Assembly: GCF_010537335.1 (NCBI RefSeq)
Contig: NZ_AP019711.1
Location: forward strand, 1,736,001-1,800,000
From: Amedibacterium intestinale
GTDB lineage: Bacteria > Bacillota_I > Bacilli_A > Erysipelotrichales > Erysipelotrichaceae
Direction: 5' to 3'
Length of the DNA: 64,000 nucleotides
Shown here: positions 7,934-16,748 of the stretch, piece after piece
Numbering within the stretch: the stretch's first letter is position 1
Layout of the letters: each line of letters starts with the position of its first letter
Made by a program: the position numbers and the translations under genes
The notes under the pieces: generated by a model
What the model saw: the letters and a program-made list of their open reading frames with translations, nothing else
Told to the model about the DNA's origin: nothing
The model's database searches: none

Positions 7934-10900
7934 GATGCAGCTAAAAGCCATTGAAACAAAACAGAAAAATGTCCTTGTTTCCGCCTCTGCGGGAAGTGGA
8001 AAAACTACGGTACTTATTGAGCGATTGATGCGATTGGTTATGGAAGAGCGTGTAGAAGTCGATGCGATACTGGCAATGACTTTCACCGAAGCTGCCGCCA
8101 ATGAAATGAAAAAACGACTGGCAGCAGCCTTGCAGTCTGCCTATGACACCAGTACAAAGGAAGAAGAAAAAGCATATATTACAAGACAGCTGACTTCTAT
8201 ACAAACTGCGCATATTTCTACCATTCACTCCTTTTGTCTATCTATTATTCAAGATTATTACTATATCATTGGATTAGATCCTGCCCGTATTTCCAGCATT
8301 ATGGATAATGGGGTAATGGAACAGGCAAAAAGTGAAGCACTATCCAAAGCATTTGACATCCAATATGAAAAACAGGATGAGGATTTTCTGCATACATGTA
8401 TGATGTTTTCTTCCCGTGCAGAAAATAACGATGCACTTGCAGCTTGTATTCAAAATCTTGCGAACCTTTCTTCCAGTAAACCAAACCCAAAACAATGGCT
8501 GGAAGATATGAAAGAGATGTATCATGATATCCATACCCTTGATGATATTCCTTCTTTTATGCAAGATATCTTTTTTGACTATCTACATGTACAAATGGAA
8601 CGATATCATGAAGTTTTAGATCGTCTTGCATATTTATATGAATATCGTTACAGTGAAGAAGAAAAGAAAAAAACAGCTGTCATGAAAAAGTATGGAGCAC
8701 TTGGCGAAGTAGAAAAAACACTAGAAGAAAAAGATTATGAAGCTTTTCGACTGGCATTTCGTGGAATTGCACAGGGAATCATCCCTACCAGTCCAGATAA
8801 AGAAGATAATGAATATCATCGTTTACGAAAACAATCACAGGAATTGGAAGATGAACTGCTTGCAATCTTATTTTCTTCCACAACTTTTCTACAGGATATC
8901 CAAACCTTATACCCTATCGTTAGTAAACTGGTAGAAATGACATTAGATTATCGAAATGCATACCAAACTATCAAAGAAGAAATACAGTGTATTGACTTTG
9001 ATGATATGGAACATTTTGCCCTTGAGATTTTACAGGCAAAAGATGGAGAAGTAGCCGATATTTACCGTAACCAGTTTGTAGAAATCATGGTGGATGAATT
9101 TCAGGACAGCAACGATGTTCAAAATGAACTTGTATTATTGATATGCAAAGAAAACAATGTATTCCGCGTTGGTGATATCAAACAGTCAATTTATGGTTTC
9201 CGTCATGCGAAACCGCAGTTGATGAAAGGATTGATCACAAACAAAAAAGAAAACGATGAAGTTATTTACTTATCCAACAACTATCGTTCTAAAAAAATGA
9301 TCGTAGATTTCAATAATATTTTATTTAAAGAGCTGATGAATACCGATGGTTTTTCTTGCAGCTATGCGAAAGAGGATGATGTAGAAACTGGGGTTCCTGC
9401 ACAAAACGAAGATAACCTTCCTATCTGTTTCCATGCGATTTTCCATGATGAAATAAAAAAAGAAAATGATCTTATATTATCCAAGAATGATTTTAAAGCG
9501 TCTTATATTTCCCATGAAATTCTTCGAAAACATGAAGAAGAAAATAGAAAATGGAAAGATTTTGTTGTCCTTGTCAGAAGCAATGCCAGAAAAGAAAACC
9601 TGAAAGCTGCGTTTGATAAGCTGAACATTCCGTATTTCATTGATGTAAAATCAGGGTTTTATCAGTCCAATGCTGTACAAATTATGTTATCTACTTTACG
9701 TGCTCTATTACATCCACAGGAAGATATTCCTTTTATGGCCGCAATGACTTCTCCCTTATTCCAATACAATGTAGAAGATTTTGCCCATGCAAAACTGCAG
9801 AAAGAGAAAACACAGTCCTATTATGCCTGGTTTAAAGAACATGCCAGTGCAAATTTTAACGTGTTTGAAGATCTTCGAACAAACACAAGAACACTGTCTT
9901 TACCAGATATGTTAAACCTTTTATACAACACAAATGATTACTATTCCTTGCATACAACCTTGCAGGAGAAAACAAATTTAGACTTGTTGTATGAAAAAGC
10001 AGTTAATTTTGAAGATAGTTATGCGACAGGGATTGCCGGTTTTTTATCACAGATCGAACAAATCAAAGATGCCCAGACAGCAGAAGCGATTCCCATTGGT
10101 AGTGAAGCCGATGTTGTACGTGTTATGAGTATTCATCAATCCAAAGGATTACAGTTTCCTGTTGTTTATTTATGGTCTTCTGATTCCTTCAGCATGGTGG
10201 AAAATAAAGAATTCTGTATGTGTGATGCGGATATGGGAATTGCCTTAAAATGTATGGATCTTCCACAGCGTTATGTACGCACAACATGGTATCGTCTAGC
10301 AATGGAACATAAAAAAAATAAAGAAGAACTGGAAGAAGAAATGCGTATCTTATATGTTGCGACCACACGTGCACAGCAGGAAATGCATATTGTAGATTGT
10401 GTCTTATCTTTGGATACATACAATCGCCCACTTACCATGTCCGCTATTTATGAACGTAATGGATACTCTTCCTGGATCTTACAATCCTTCCTGCAAAACC
10501 CAAACCCTTTATTTACTATTCAGGAAGTTCATCAATTGTGGAACGACATTCCTCTTCCAGAAGAAATTCATCCTGTATCAAAAACATTCCAATATCAAAA
10601 GGATACAAAAAAACTGGAAATCATTACTCCAACAGCGATTCAAAAAGAACATCTTCCAGAATTAAACCTTCATAAACAAGTGCGAGGAAGCAGTTATGGA
10701 ACAAAGATGCATAAACTGATGGAAACCATAGGAGAAGATACTTTTTCTATTGAAAACATAAAAGAAAAAGCAGAAATGCTAGGATTACAGCTATATGATA
10801 AGCAGATGCATTCCATCACAACTCTGTATGAACATCCCATCTATCAAGAAGCCTTACAGGGGCAGTGTTTTCACGAACTTCCTTTTATGGTGAAAAAAGA

Positions 10901-11120
10901 AGATATGATTCTTCACGGATATATGGACTTTGTATCTATTCAAGATAAAATTATGATCATTGATTTTAAAACAGATGCATTGGAAAAGGAAGAAGATTTT
11001 AAAAAGCTATATGCTTCACAGCTATCCCAGTATAAAGAAGCAATGCATATTTTATATCCATCAAAAGACATACATACGTATATTTACTCTTTCCATTTGG
11101 AAAATATGATAAAAGTATAA
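7917..11120 (+). CDS. addA: ATP-dependent helicase-nuclease subunit A
   Basis: About 1,067 residues of UvrD-type superfamily 1 helicase plus nuclease. Motifs in order are Walker A SASAGSGKT (residues 22-30), helicase motif II VDEFQDSN near 392, GDIKQSIYGFR, motif V-like VMSIHQSKGLQFPVVYL, motif VI-like YVATTRAQ, and a C-terminal PD-(D/E)XK nuclease (GYMDFVSIQDKIMIIDFKTD). It unwinds and degrades DNA ends until Chi-like recognition. I chose ATG 7917 (after GAGGAGG) rather than the longer frame from 7881, whose first 12 codons lie inside addB. The 17-base overlap with addB implies translational coupling and equal subunit supply. Confidence 0.95.
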   Translation: MPQWNEMQLKAIETKQKNVLVSASAGSGKTTVLIERLMRLVMEERVEVDAILAMTFTEAAANEMKKRLAAALQSAYDTSTKEEEKAYITRQLTSIQTAHISTIHSFCLSIIQDYYYIIGLDPARISSIMDNGVMEQAKSEALSKAFDIQYEKQDEDFLHTCMMFSSRAENNDALAACIQNLANLSSSKPNPKQWLEDMKEMYHDIHTLDDIPSFMQDIFFDYLHVQMERYHEVLDRLAYLYEYRYSEEEKKKTAVMKKYGALGEVEKTLEEKDYEAFRLAFRGIAQGIIPTSPDKEDNEYHRLRKQSQELEDELLAILFSSTTFLQDIQTLYPIVSKLVEMTLDYRNAYQTIKEEIQCIDFDDMEHFALEILQAKDGEVADIYRNQFVEIMVDEFQDSNDVQNELVLLICKENNVFRVGDIKQSIYGFRHAKPQLMKGLITNKKENDEVIYLSNNYRSKKMIVDFNNILFKELMNTDGFSCSYAKEDDVETGVPAQNEDNLPICFHAIFHDEIKKENDLILSKNDFKASYISHEILRKHEEENRKWKDFVVLVRSNARKENLKAAFDKLNIPYFIDVKSGFYQSNAVQIMLSTLRALLHPQEDIPFMAAMTSPLFQYNVEDFAHAKLQKEKTQSYYAWFKEHASANFNVFEDLRTNTRTLSLPDMLNLLYNTNDYYSLHTTLQEKTNLDLLYEKAVNFEDSYATGIAGFLSQIEQIKDAQTAEAIPIGSEADVVRVMSIHQSKGLQFPVVYLWSSDSFSMVENKEFCMCDADMGIALKCMDLPQRYVRTTWYRLAMEHKKNKEELEEEMRILYVATTRAQQEMHIVDCVLSLDTYNRPLTMSAIYERNGYSSWILQSFLQNPNPLFTIQEVHQLWNDIPLPEEIHPVSKTFQYQKDTKKLEIITPTAIQKEHLPELNLHKQVRGSSYGTKMHKLMETIGEDTFSIENIKEKAEMLGLQLYDKQMHSITTLYEHPIYQEALQGQCFHELPFMVKKEDMILHGYMDFVSIQDKIMIIDFKTDALEKEEDFKKLYASQLSQYKEAMHILYPSKDIHTYIYSFHLENMIKV

Positions 11121-11331
11121 CTACGAGTCTTTTTCAATAGCAGATTTTGATAAGTAAATACAAATCTATGTTCTTGAGCAGGTTTCCTTAATCATCATTC
11201 CTTTAAAGGTAACTGTTATATGTTATAAAGAGAAATGAAACTGAATAAGATGATGTACTTTCTTCTAAAGATATATTTTTATTTTTTAAATATTTAAATA
11301 TCATGTATAAACATTTCATAATTATATTTCG
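11121..11331. other. Intergenic region after addA
   Basis: AT-rich, no gene and no clear terminator for addA. A promoter for the small peptide begins near the right end. Nothing else is visible. Confidence 0.4.
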
Positions 11332-11340
11332 TGATATAAT
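11332..11340 (+). promoter_or_regulatory. Extended -10 promoter of the small peptide gene
   Basis: TGATATAAT is a perfect TATAAT with the TGn extension, 46 bases before the peptide ATG. No good -35 is visible, as is common for extended -10 promoters. Confidence 0.55.
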
Positions 11341-11385
11341 CACTACGTTTCCCATCTCTGCCCAATGTGGAGGAGGTGATTTTAC

Positions 11386-11472
11386 ATGGAGATAATCATT
11401 ACGATATTTACTTCTGTTATCGCTGGTACAATTTGCCATTGTATCTGCAAGTGGCTGGACAACAAGAAGTAG
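11386..11472 (+). CDS. Small hydrophobic peptide, type I toxin-like
   Basis: A 28-residue peptide beginning MEIIITIFTSVIAGTICHC and ending ICKWLDNKK. It has one predicted membrane segment followed by a short charged tail, the layout of Fst/Ldr-type and related holin-like toxins of Firmicutes. The evidence for expression is strong: a near-perfect GGAGGAGGTGAT ribosome binding site, an extended -10 promoter upstream and an intrinsic terminator directly downstream. Type I toxins are silenced by an antisense RNA. The downstream hairpin reads as a terminator on both strands, as expected for overlapping transcripts, but I could not identify the antisense promoter. Function is inferred from form only. 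Confidence 0.6.
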   Translation: MEIIITIFTSVIAGTICHCICKWLDNKK

Positions 11473-11493
11473 GCAACAATTTTGGCCATAACG

Positions 11494-11523
11494 AAAAAAG
11501 GAGTGTTGCAGCACTCCTTTTTC
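11494..11523. terminator. Bidirectional terminator after the small peptide
   Basis: Stem GGAGTG (11500-11505) / CACTCC (11512-11517) with a 6-nt loop, flanked by six A and a T-run, so the stem can extend to 11-12 bp and work in both directions. Confidence 0.85.
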
Positions 11524-11770
11524 TTTTACATGGCTCATTACGATATTTTGCCTACACATATTATATGCAAATACAGTAACTTAGTCAAACTAAATTTTTT
11601 AGTTATATGCGTTGAATCTTAGTGGAGATACAACCTCTTTTGTATAGACAGAAGATGGCATTCATGAATATGGTTTAACATTTATATCTCTAGAAGTTAG
11701 ATAATATAGATGAAATACAAAAGTCTGGAACAAGCTATCTCCTTTATAAACAATCTCCATTGCCTCTTAG

Positions 11771-11988
11771 CAAACACTCATAATTGTAGATAAAAATGAA
11801 GATAGAAGCGTAATAGAATATAATCCTTATGTGGTAAAAATAATTTATCCTAACAAGGATTCTAATATAATTGATACAATCAATTTAATATATGTAAAAA
11901 TGAAGCCAATGCCCTCTGCTCTGTTATCTACGATATAAAAAACAAAAAAATTTTAGAGCTGATGGAAAGCTATCTTGTAAAAGTTTAA
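11771..11988 (+). pseudogene. Frameshifted remnant of a small protein gene
   Basis: One frame reads DKNEDRSVIEYNPYVV and then KIIYPNKDSNIIDTINLIYV. It then loses coding sense, while the +1 frame continues as ANALCSVIYDIKNKKIL and ELMESYLVKV to a TAA at 11986-11988. The break falls near 11905. There is no start codon or ribosome binding site. This looks like a roughly 70-residue gene broken by a frameshift. I do not recognise the family with certainty. The bases between 11580 and 11770 show no other feature. Confidence 0.4.
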
Positions 11989-12029
11989 AGAAAATACAAG
12001 ATGTAACAAAAGTAAAAAGCTGATTTTAC

Positions 12030-12596
12030 TTAGCTTACATACGACATTTCCCCTAGGGCTTTATTTCTTTTCTCCGATAAAGTTTTCAAATAGTTGCGAA
12101 CAGCTTCCCAAATAGAATACATAACATTTTCCAATACACCCAGCTGTACACTTTGTACAATTAGCTGTAACAAATAATCTTCTTTTCCTGTTCCATAATC
12201 ATTATCAAACATCAACAATAAAACACCTAAAAGATAGTTTTCTTTTATAAATTTCATATCTTCTTTTTCTTCTTCTATATGAAACAATTTATGTTCATAT
12301 AGAAACAGCAAGTTATCATATACATCTACAGGAATCTGTATTTTTCCTTTCGGATAATACAAACAGTCTTTTTCCTGCCATAATCCAAATTGTGTCTTAA
12401 AATCATGAATACGCAAGGTAAGTGGAAGCCTCCAGTCTTCAAATATATCTAAGTTTCCTGTCGCATTTAAATCTTTAAACGCAAAGCCATCTTTTTCAAT
12501 GATTTGAATACCCAAATTAGGATGATAACTCAAATTCTTCCCATTTTCATTTTCTATGATATCATATGATTTTTTATGCACCAATTTCCACGTCAT
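12030..12596 (-). CDS. Conserved-looking protein of unknown function
   Basis: 188 residues starting at ATG 12596 (MTWKLVHKKSYDIIENEN), behind GAGGAGG with an 11-nt spacer. The frame is open 40 codons further upstream, but without a ribosome binding site. The first half is rich in predicted beta strands (LGIQIIEKDGFAFKDL, WRLPLTLRIHDFKTQFGLW); the second half is helical and acidic. No signal peptide, membrane segment or catalytic motif is apparent. It lies directly downstream of the cytidylate kinase-like gene but behind that gene's terminator, so it is probably its own unit. I do not recognise the family. Confidence 0.6.
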   Translation of the reverse strand: MTWKLVHKKSYDIIENENGKNLSYHPNLGIQIIEKDGFAFKDLNATGNLDIFEDWRLPLTLRIHDFKTQFGLWQEKDCLYYPKGKIQIPVDVYDNLLFLYEHKLFHIEEEKEDMKFIKENYLLGVLLLMFDNDYGTGKEDYLLQLIVQSVQLGVLENVMYSIWEAVRNYLKTLSEKRNKALGEMSYVS

Positions 12597-12696
12597 ATCA
12601 ATAGAAACCTCCTCGTTTATATCTATATTGACAGTATAACAGTTTCTTCTTTCTCCTATGTCAAACAATCTTGTGAAATTATGGTAGAACAAATAT

Positions 12697-12720
12697 TTAA
12701 AAAGAGTGGTTTGCACTCTT
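12697..12720 (-). terminator. Terminator of the cytidylate kinase-like gene
   Basis: On the minus strand a stem AAGAGTG / CACTCTT (12702-12708 and 12714-12720) with a 5-nt loop is followed by five T. Confidence 0.8.
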
Positions 12721-12727
12721 CTTTAAA

Positions 12728-13336
12728 TCAGTCTTTTATTACATCTTTAATAATTTGCACAGCTCCATCCACATCAAATGTACTTGTATTAATACTTAAG
12801 TCATAATTTTCTGCACGTCCCCATTTTCTGTCTGTGTAATATTCATAATAGTTTGCACGTCTTTTATCTATTTTATGAATAGAATCTTCTACATTTCGTT
12901 CATCCACTTCATAAGAATGTACTGCACGTTTGATTCGATCATTCATATTCGCATGAATATAAACATTTAATACATCATCACGATCACTTAATACATAATC
13001 TGCACATCGTCCAACAATTACACATGGACCTTCCTGAGCAACCTGTTCAATAACCTGTGATTGTACCAGATATAAACGATCATTCAATGATAATTCGGTA
13101 ATCGTAGATAATGGTCCACCCAAAGAATATCCTAAAGCACCAATCAGATGAAATCCCAAGCTTGTACGTGTGTCATCTTCCACAAACAATTCAGGATCCA
13201 TTCCACTTTCTTTTGCGGCTATTTCAATTAATTCCTTATCATAAAATGGAATACCTAAATCTTTCGCAAGCTTTTCACCTACTTCTCTTCCTCCGCTTCC
13301 AAATTGTCTACTAATTGTAATAATGGTCTTTTTCAT
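12728..13336 (-). CDS. Cytidylate kinase-like family protein
   Basis: 202 residues. The N-terminus MKKTIITISRQFGSGGREVG carries the P-loop variant of the cytidylate kinase-like family (P-loop NTPase fold). It is followed by LAKDLGIPFYDKELIEIAAKESG and a central VIVGRCADYVL motif, where canonical kinases place the LID/base-binding region. Such proteins phosphorylate nucleotides or related small molecules, but the substrate of this subfamily is not established. I chose ATG 13336 (AAGGAGG, good spacing) rather than an upstream in-frame codon that adds 19 unlikely residues. Divergent from the M55 peptidase gene. Confidence 0.85.
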   Translation of the reverse strand: MKKTIITISRQFGSGGREVGEKLAKDLGIPFYDKELIEIAAKESGMDPELFVEDDTRTSLGFHLIGALGYSLGGPLSTITELSLNDRLYLVQSQVIEQVAQEGPCVIVGRCADYVLSDRDDVLNVYIHANMNDRIKRAVHSYEVDERNVEDSIHKIDKRRANYYEYYTDRKWGRAENYDLSINTSTFDVDGAVQIIKDVIKD

Positions 13337-13449
13337 AAATGTCGACCTCCTTATTTCTATTCTTATTATACTCCTTATTATATATTTCATCAATGAGTGC
13401 GCTTACATATTATTTTCTTTTTTCAAGCTTCTCCATCTCTCAACACTTA

Positions 13450-13478
13450 TTGTATAAACTTTCCATTCATGTCATAAT
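13450..13478 (+). promoter_or_regulatory. Sigma-A-type promoter of the M55 peptidase gene
   Basis: TTGTAT (13450-13455), a 17-bp spacer and CATAAT (13473-13478), 28 bases before the ATG. Confidence 0.65.
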
Positions 13479-13505
13479 ACATATAACAGAAAGAGGGTAT
13501 TTACA

Positions 13506-14327
13506 ATGAAAAAAATTTATATCTCTGCAGATATTGAAGGAATATGGGGAAACAGCAACCCTGCTTATACGATGCGAGGTGGTGCAGAGTATGAAGAATA
13601 TAGAACCAACATGATAAATGAAGTAAATTTAGTTATTTCTGCCTTATTTGAAAATGGTGTTGAGGAAATTATCGTGAATGATGGTCATGGCAATATGGAT
13701 AATCTTTTGCCATCTCGCTTAGATCCACGTGTATCTTTTGTTTCCAGCAATGGTGCTTATAAACCATATGGCATGATGGAAGGATTTGATGACAGTTATG
13801 ATGGTGTATGTTTTATTGGTTATCATTGTCGTTCCAATACAGCAGGTATTATGGCACATACCAATTGGGGAGCGATGATTCGAAATATTAAAGTAGATGG
13901 AATGGAAATGGGAGAGGCTGGCATTAATGCTCGTCTTGCCTGGGAATATGGTGTTCCTGTTATCCTTGTTAGTGGAGATAATCTTTTAAAACAGCAAATA
14001 GAAGAAGAATTGGGTAAGGGATTTTCTTATGTAGAAACAAAAAAAGCAATTAATTCTCAATGTGCTCTTTGCTGCAGCTGGAATACACTTATGAAACGTT
14101 ATCAAACTGAAATTCCAAAAGCTTTAACGCATGCAACTATGAAGAAAGAGGTAACTTCTCATAGTATGGAAATTACCTTTCATCATGAACGCAATGCAGC
14201 ATTCGCAAGTCGTATGGACAATGTGATACGTATAGATAATTGTACAGTGCGAATTGAAAAAGATAACTATGATGCATTGTACCGTATGATGCGCTTTATC
14301 ATCAAAACATGCAATGCTTTCGCATGA
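13506..14327 (+). CDS. M55 family zinc D-aminopeptidase (DppA-like)
   Basis: 273 residues, close to the family length. Family motifs are all visible: KIYISADIEGIWG at the N-terminus (metal-binding Asp and Glu), VNDGHGNMDNL, CFIGYHCRSNTAGIMAHT and VILVSGDN. M55 enzymes form decameric rings and release N-terminal D-amino acids from peptides such as D-Ala-D-Ala, so a role in cell-wall peptide salvage is likely. No oligopeptide transporter genes lie next to it, unlike Bacillus dppA. It is a monocistronic unit with its own promoter and a terminator at 14351-14405. Confidence 0.92.
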   Translation: MKKIYISADIEGIWGNSNPAYTMRGGAEYEEYRTNMINEVNLVISALFENGVEEIIVNDGHGNMDNLLPSRLDPRVSFVSSNGAYKPYGMMEGFDDSYDGVCFIGYHCRSNTAGIMAHTNWGAMIRNIKVDGMEMGEAGINARLAWEYGVPVILVSGDNLLKQQIEEELGKGFSYVETKKAINSQCALCCSWNTLMKRYQTEIPKALTHATMKKEVTSHSMEITFHHERNAAFASRMDNVIRIDNCTVRIEKDNYDALYRMMRFIIKTCNAFA

Positions 14328-14350
14328 TGTTTAACAAACACATTGATAAA

Positions 14351-14405
14351 AAAGAGACTGTGCCTATTAAAAAAAATTCGAATTTCTTCCAAAAGCACAG
14401 TTTTT
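14351..14405 (+). terminator. Terminator of the M55 peptidase gene
   Basis: Stem ACTGTGC (14357-14363) / GCACAGT (14395-14401) with an inner palindrome AAATTCGAATTT-like in the loop, followed by a T-run. Confidence 0.7.
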
Positions 14406-14455
14406 CTATTATTTTCTTATTTACTACTATTATAGGAAAATTCAAGATTTGTATA

Positions 14456-14509
14456 TTTCTAACCAATTTTTAATCATTCTAACCATTCTCATCAAATTTT
14501 GGTTAGAAT
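14456..14509. repeat. Three spaced TTCTAACCA elements
   Basis: TTTCTAACCA (14456-14465) and ATTCTAACCA (14476-14485) are direct copies exactly 20 bp apart, and TGGTTAGAAT (14500-14509) is the inverted copy. They lie in the 375-bp convergent region between the M55 gene and mnmG, where no gene is visible. Two-turn spacing and one inverted copy suggest a protein-binding site rather than a terminator. Confidence 0.5.
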
Positions 14510-14652
14510 AGAGAACATTCTTAATTATAAAATGAAAGAAATGATAATAAAGGAGGGAATTAAAAAGAAAACCATTAAAACTGTTATTATGTTTTGTTAA
14601 AACATTATTTAAATAAATCTGCCAGTTGACAAAATTTTTCTTTATATAACAT

Positions 14653-14692
14653 AAAAAATGATGTATCCGCAAATGGTCTTACATCATTTTTT
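14653..14692. terminator. Bidirectional terminator at the end of mnmG
   Basis: A perfect 13-bp stem AAAAAATGATGTA (14653-14665) / TACATCATTTTTT (14680-14692), serving mnmG on the minus strand and usable from the plus side. Confidence 0.9.
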
Positions 14693-14703
14693 ATTACATC
14701 TTT

Positions 14704-16560
14704 CTAACTTCGTTTTAACTGCTCCAAATATACTGCCAACACCGCAATATCAGCTGGATTCACACCTGAAATTCGAGAGGCCTGCCCCATCGTCATTGGC
14801 TGTATTTCTGATAGCTTTTGTTTTGCTTCTAAAGATAAATGCTGAATACTGTTATAATCCAAATCCTGTGGTAAACTTACCCTTTCCATTTGTCTTAAAT
14901 GTGCAGCATCTCTTTTTGCTTTGTTGATATAACCCTCATATTTGACTTCAATTTCTACCTGAGAAAGTACTTCATCATCATATTTTATTTCCAGATAATC
15001 TTTCATGCCATCTAATGTAACTTTTGGACGTTTTAATAAATCTAAAGCAGAAATTCCCTCTTTTAATGTTCCATATTCAATAGATTCCAAGTAAGTATTA
15101 ATTTCAGATTTTGGTGTAAAGCGAACTGTCTTTAAATACTCCTTACATTCTTGAATATTTTTTTCTTTTTCTTCAAATGCAGAGAATCTTTCATCACTGA
15201 TAAGTCCAATTTCATGTCCATAAGTACTTAATCTTCGATCTGCATTATCATGACGCAACAACAAACGATATTCTGCTCTTGATGTTAATAAACGATAAGG
15301 CTCTTTTGTACCCTTAGTCACCAAATCATCAATCATAACACCGATATATGCTTCATCTCTATGTAAAATAAGAGGTTCTTTGCCATCCATTTTCAATACA
15401 GCATTAATACCTGCCATTAACCCCTGGGCAGCTGCTTCCTCATAACCACTTGTTCCATTAATTTGCCCTGCAGTATAAAGATTTTCAATCTTTTTATTTT
15501 CCAATGTTGGTTTGCACTGTAATGGATCAATCGCATCATACTCAATCGCATAGGCATATTTCTCAATGATACAGTTTTCTAATCCCGGCAAGCTTTTCAA
15601 CATATCTTCCTGCACATCGTGTGGCATAGAAGTAGAAAATCCCTGTATGTAAGTTGTATTTAAAGATTCACTTTCCGGTTCCAGGAAAATCTGATGACGT
15701 TCCTTATCCGCAAAACGTACCAGTTTATCTTCAATACTTGGACAATAACGTGGGCCAATCCCTTTCACAAGCCCGGAATACATAGCAGAATCCTTTAAAT
15801 GAGAGCGAATAATTTCATGTGTTTTCGCATTTGTATAGGTCAGATAACATACCGCCTGTTTTTCAAAAGGGCGAATGGACTTCGTTTCATTGGAAAAGCG
15901 TAAAAAAGCATCTGTGCCGGGTTGTACTTCCGTTTTACTGAAATCAATGGAATCACTGCGAATACGTGCTGGTGTTCCTGTTTTTAAACGGAATGTATGA
16001 ATACCTAAATCACGCAGACTTTGTGATAATGAATCTGTTGTAGGTTCATCATCTGGTCCTTGTTTGGTAGAAGTATGTCCTACTAAAATACGACTGCTCA
16101 TAAACGTTCCACTTGTGATGATCAAAGAATGACAAGGCTCTATATGACCATCCGCCTGTAACACTCCACGAACAACACCATTTTCTGCCAATACCTTTTC
16201 CACACACATCTCACGCACTTCAAGATGCTCTTGATGTAACACTTTATTCTGCATATAACGCATATACGCAATTTTATCTGACTGCACACGAAGACACTGT
16301 ACACCAGGTCCTTTCGTTGTATTCAACATCTTAAACTGAAGTGCTGTTGCATCCGCAGCCTTTCCCATTTCTCCACCTAATGCATCAATTTCACGAACAA
16401 CGATTCCCTTTGCAGGTCCTCCTACACTTGGGTTGCAGGGCATTGATGCGATCATATCAATATGCATAGAATATAGAATGGTATCTTTATTCATACGTGC
16501 ACAAGCAAGTGCTGCCTCTACACCAGCATGTCCTCCACCAATGACAATAATATCCGCCAT
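14704..16560 (-). CDS. mnmG: tRNA uridine-5-carboxymethylaminomethyl modification enzyme MnmG (GidA)
   Basis: About 618 residues. The N-terminal FAD-binding GGGHAG motif ([19 protein letters not shown]) is followed by the GidA signatures [22 protein letters not shown] and [20 protein letters not shown]-like text ([35 protein letters not shown]). MnmG with MnmE installs the cmnm5 group on U34 of tRNAs reading two-codon boxes. Start ATG 16560 follows AAAGGA with 8-nt spacing; the three extra codons of the open frame lack a site. It is the last gene of the rpmE-to-mnmG stretch, with a terminator directly behind it. mnmE is not in the window. Confidence 0.97.
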   Translation of the reverse strand: MADIIVIGGGHAGVEAALACARMNKDTILYSMHIDMIASMPCNPSVGGPAKGIVVREIDALGGEMGKAADATALQFKMLNTTKGPGVQCLRVQSDKIAYMRYMQNKVLHQEHLEVREMCVEKVLAENGVVRGVLQADGHIEPCHSLIITSGTFMSSRILVGHTSTKQGPDDEPTTDSLSQSLRDLGIHTFRLKTGTPARIRSDSIDFSKTEVQPGTDAFLRFSNETKSIRPFEKQAVCYLTYTNAKTHEIIRSHLKDSAMYSGLVKGIGPRYCPSIEDKLVRFADKERHQIFLEPESESLNTTYIQGFSTSMPHDVQEDMLKSLPGLENCIIEKYAYAIEYDAIDPLQCKPTLENKKIENLYTAGQINGTSGYEEAAAQGLMAGINAVLKMDGKEPLILHRDEAYIGVMIDDLVTKGTKEPYRLLTSRAEYRLLLRHDNADRRLSTYGHEIGLISDERFSAFEEKEKNIQECKEYLKTVRFTPKSEINTYLESIEYGTLKEGISALDLLKRPKVTLDGMKDYLEIKYDDEVLSQVEIEVKYEGYINKAKRDAAHLRQMERVSLPQDLDYNSIQHLSLEAKQKLSEIQPMTMGQASRISGVNPADIAVLAVYLEQLKRS

Positions 16561-16712
16561 ATACAACATCCTTTCCTATAAACGTACTAACATTTTACCA
16601 CAGAACTTTTATTTTGACTGTAAAAAACAAATAGAACACTATAATTTCCAATAATACTAAATTTTTAATAATGTATTCACTTACCATACATCATTATATG
16701 TGAACGAAATAC

Positions 16713-16732
16713 AAAAAGCAGCACAAAGCTGC
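16713..16732 (-). terminator. Short terminator after prmC
   Basis: On the minus strand GCAGC / GCTGC (16728-16732 and 16718-16722) with a 5-nt loop is followed by TTTTT. Weak but correctly placed. Confidence 0.55.
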
Positions 16733-16748
16733 CTATAATCTATGTTTT

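Noticed and set aside
11203-11559. 118-codon minus-strand open frame over the toxin-like locus
   Set aside because: No binding site and no family features; it covers the promoter, peptide and terminator of the better supported plus-strand gene.
14456-14509. TTCTAACCA copies as a CRISPR array
   Set aside because: Units are only 10 bases, one is inverted, spacers are 10-14 bases, and no cas genes are present.
14532-14600. 22-codon ORF (MKEMIIKEGIKKKTIKTVIM-) near the TTCTAACCA elements
   Set aside because: No binding site before its ATG; the AAAGGAGG nearby lies inside it and is followed by no start codon.
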